From UBA4636 sp963650915 (lineage in GTDB: Bacteria; Bacillota; Clostridia; Christensenellales; Borkfalkiaceae), in contig CAVJMJ010000002.1 of assembly GCA_963650915.1 (NCBI GenBank), forward strand, positions 62,001 through 126,000: DNA of 64,000 nt, given 5' to 3'. Of this stretch, positions 63,336-64,000 are shown one piece after another. Position 1 is the first letter of the stretch. The number at the start of each line of letters is the position of its first letter. Position numbers and translations under genes: made by a program. The notes under the pieces are model-generated. The model saw only the letters and a program-made list of their open reading frames with translations. It had not been told where the DNA came from and searched no databases.

Positions 63336-63360
63336 GATGCTCTTTTTTATCGTTTTACGA

Positions 63361-63520
63361 CTTTAAAATGTTTTAAATGCTTAAAGACTTTAAAATTTAA
63401 GTACTTCAAAAACGCTTTATATGCTTAAAAACTTCAAAATTTTCGTGCTTTAAAGTGTTTTAAATGCTTAAAAATTTCAAAATTAAAAAGTTTTAAAATG
63501 CTTTAAACTTTTAAAGAAAA
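63361..63520. repeat. Degenerate AT-rich repeats
   Basis: Imperfect copies of a TTTTAAATGCTTAAA-ACTTCAAAATT-type motif start near 63371, 63414 and 63459. They are built from TTTAAA and CTTAAA blocks. They fill the gap between the 6S RNA terminator and the aminopeptidase stop, and there is no gene in them. Confidence 0.55.
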
Positions 63521-63527
63521 TTAAAAA

Positions 63528-64000
63528 TTATTTAATGATAACGTCACCGTTTAAAGTCGTAAAGCGCGATTCGAAAAATGCTTTCACACAATCCGTCATG
63601 ACGTTAACGTCGTATGCGCCCGCTGTTTCAATCGACGAATGCATTGCAAGTTGAGCAAGCCCGATATCTACGGAGTTCATTTGCAATTTTGCGCTTTCAA
63701 TAAGTCCGAGGGTGCCTCCGCAACGGATGTCGGAGTTGTTGTAGTAATCCTGATATTTTATTCCGCGCTTATCGAGCACGACTTTAAGCACCGCCGAAGA
63801 ATACCCGTCAGTCGAATAATTAGTGTGGTGCTTAATGACCACTCCGCCGTTTAAATAAACTTTTTGCGCAGGATCGCTTTTTTCGGGATGAGCGGGGTGC
63901 ACGGCGTGTCCGTTGTCGACGGAAAGAATAAAACCGTTATCTATTGCGGCGTAATAGTCGCTTTCGGTTTTTTCGAGGTCGGAATTTATACGCTTTAAAA
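63528..64000 (-). CDS. M18 family aminopeptidase, C-terminal part (partial)
   Basis: The frame is open to the window edge and includes SVDNGHAVHPAHPEKSDP, then LNGGVVIKHHTNYSTDG, the metal-binding HAxHP-type region and the C-terminal RCGGTLGLIESAKL, QLAMHSSIE and ETAGAYDV. This is the M18 (aspartyl aminopeptidase-like) pattern, a dinuclear zinc exopeptidase forming large complexes. The N-terminal two thirds lie beyond 64000, so an apparent GTG start at 63902 is not real. Confidence 0.88.
   Translation of the reverse strand, partial: LKRINSDLEKTESDYYAAIDNGFILSVDNGHAVHPAHPEKSDPAQKVYLNGGVVIKHHTNYSTDGYSSAVLKVVLDKRGIKYQDYYNNSDIRCGGTLGLIESAKLQMNSVDIGLAQLAMHSSIETAGAYDVNVMTDCVKAFFESRFTTLNGDVIIK

Overview
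This is a 64 kb stretch of bacterial chromosome, gene-dense and almost entirely housekeeping. It looks like a low-GC (about 40 % by eye) member of the Bacillota, most likely an anaerobic spore-forming Clostridia lineage. The evidence is an HrcA/CIRCE heat-shock operon, an intact SigK-type sporulation sigma factor with its hydrophobic pro-sequence, ClpC with the McsA/McsB arginine-kinase pair, the YwlE arginine phosphatase, the CdaA c-di-AMP synthase, RNase J, a DnaD/DnaI-type primosome and the linkage rnc-smc-ftsY. CpG steps are conspicuously frequent for an AT-rich genome. No rRNA, tRNA, insertion sequence, prophage or CRISPR array was seen.

Layout. 1-7650 (+): end of rnc, smc, ftsY, then a condensation-fold protein, a DUF6320-like zinc-ribbon membrane protein and a membrane-anchored ComEC-type metallo-beta-lactamase protein. 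7657-7791: three tandem 43-bp hairpin repeats. 7840-9156 (+): murC. 9269-11119 (-): a PadR-type regulator fused through a long disordered linker to four membrane helices. 11561-13701 (+): a Xer-like tyrosine recombinase and hflX. 13977-15062 (-): a sugar-kinase-like phosphotransferase. 15364-20109 (-): hrcA-grpE-dnaK-dnaJ under CIRCE. 20410-29490 (-): a run valS, rnj, trmR, trhP, sigK, an SDR gene, thyA, folA, starting at a consensus promoter. 29661-32268 (+): a NitT/TauT-type ABC importer, overlapping a convergent YkvI-like gene.

33427-36943 (-): a CDF cation transporter, pgi and a TIM-barrel epimerase. 37170-41511 (-): hpf and clpC-mcsB-mcsA. 41738-50140 (-): galU, upp, rpiB, ywlE, sua5, dnaB, pepF, degV and lepB, which partly resembles the Bacillus ywl-upp region. 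50156-55677 (-): a 568-residue alpha/beta-hydrolase-like protein without a usable nucleophile, then sbcC-sbcD. 55889-58241 (+): a multi-module DnaD-like protein and a DnaI/DnaC loader. 58550-62998 (-): cdaA with a 36-residue membrane peptide behind it, holA, a ComEC channel lacking its nuclease domain, and an RNase-Z-like MBL protein. 63105-63335 (+): a probable 6S RNA with its own promoter and terminator. 63528-64000 (-): the C-terminal part of an M18 aminopeptidase.

How the genes fit together. Several modules are complete within the window. Protein-arginine phosphorylation has its writer (McsB with McsA), target protease (ClpC) and eraser (YwlE). A probable wobble-uridine pathway (TrhP plus TrmR) is co-transcribed with valyl-tRNA synthetase and RNase J. 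There is a primosome/replication set (DnaB, DnaD-like, DnaI-like, HolA) and a folate/dTMP pair (ThyA, FolA). The points that most deserve a second look are the membrane-tethered PadR protein, an SbcC without a visible zinc hook, the small membrane peptide where CdaR is expected after CdaA, a short McsA without CtsR but with a 16-bp palindrome on its promoter, the ComEC split into two loci, and the 43-bp hairpin repeats.
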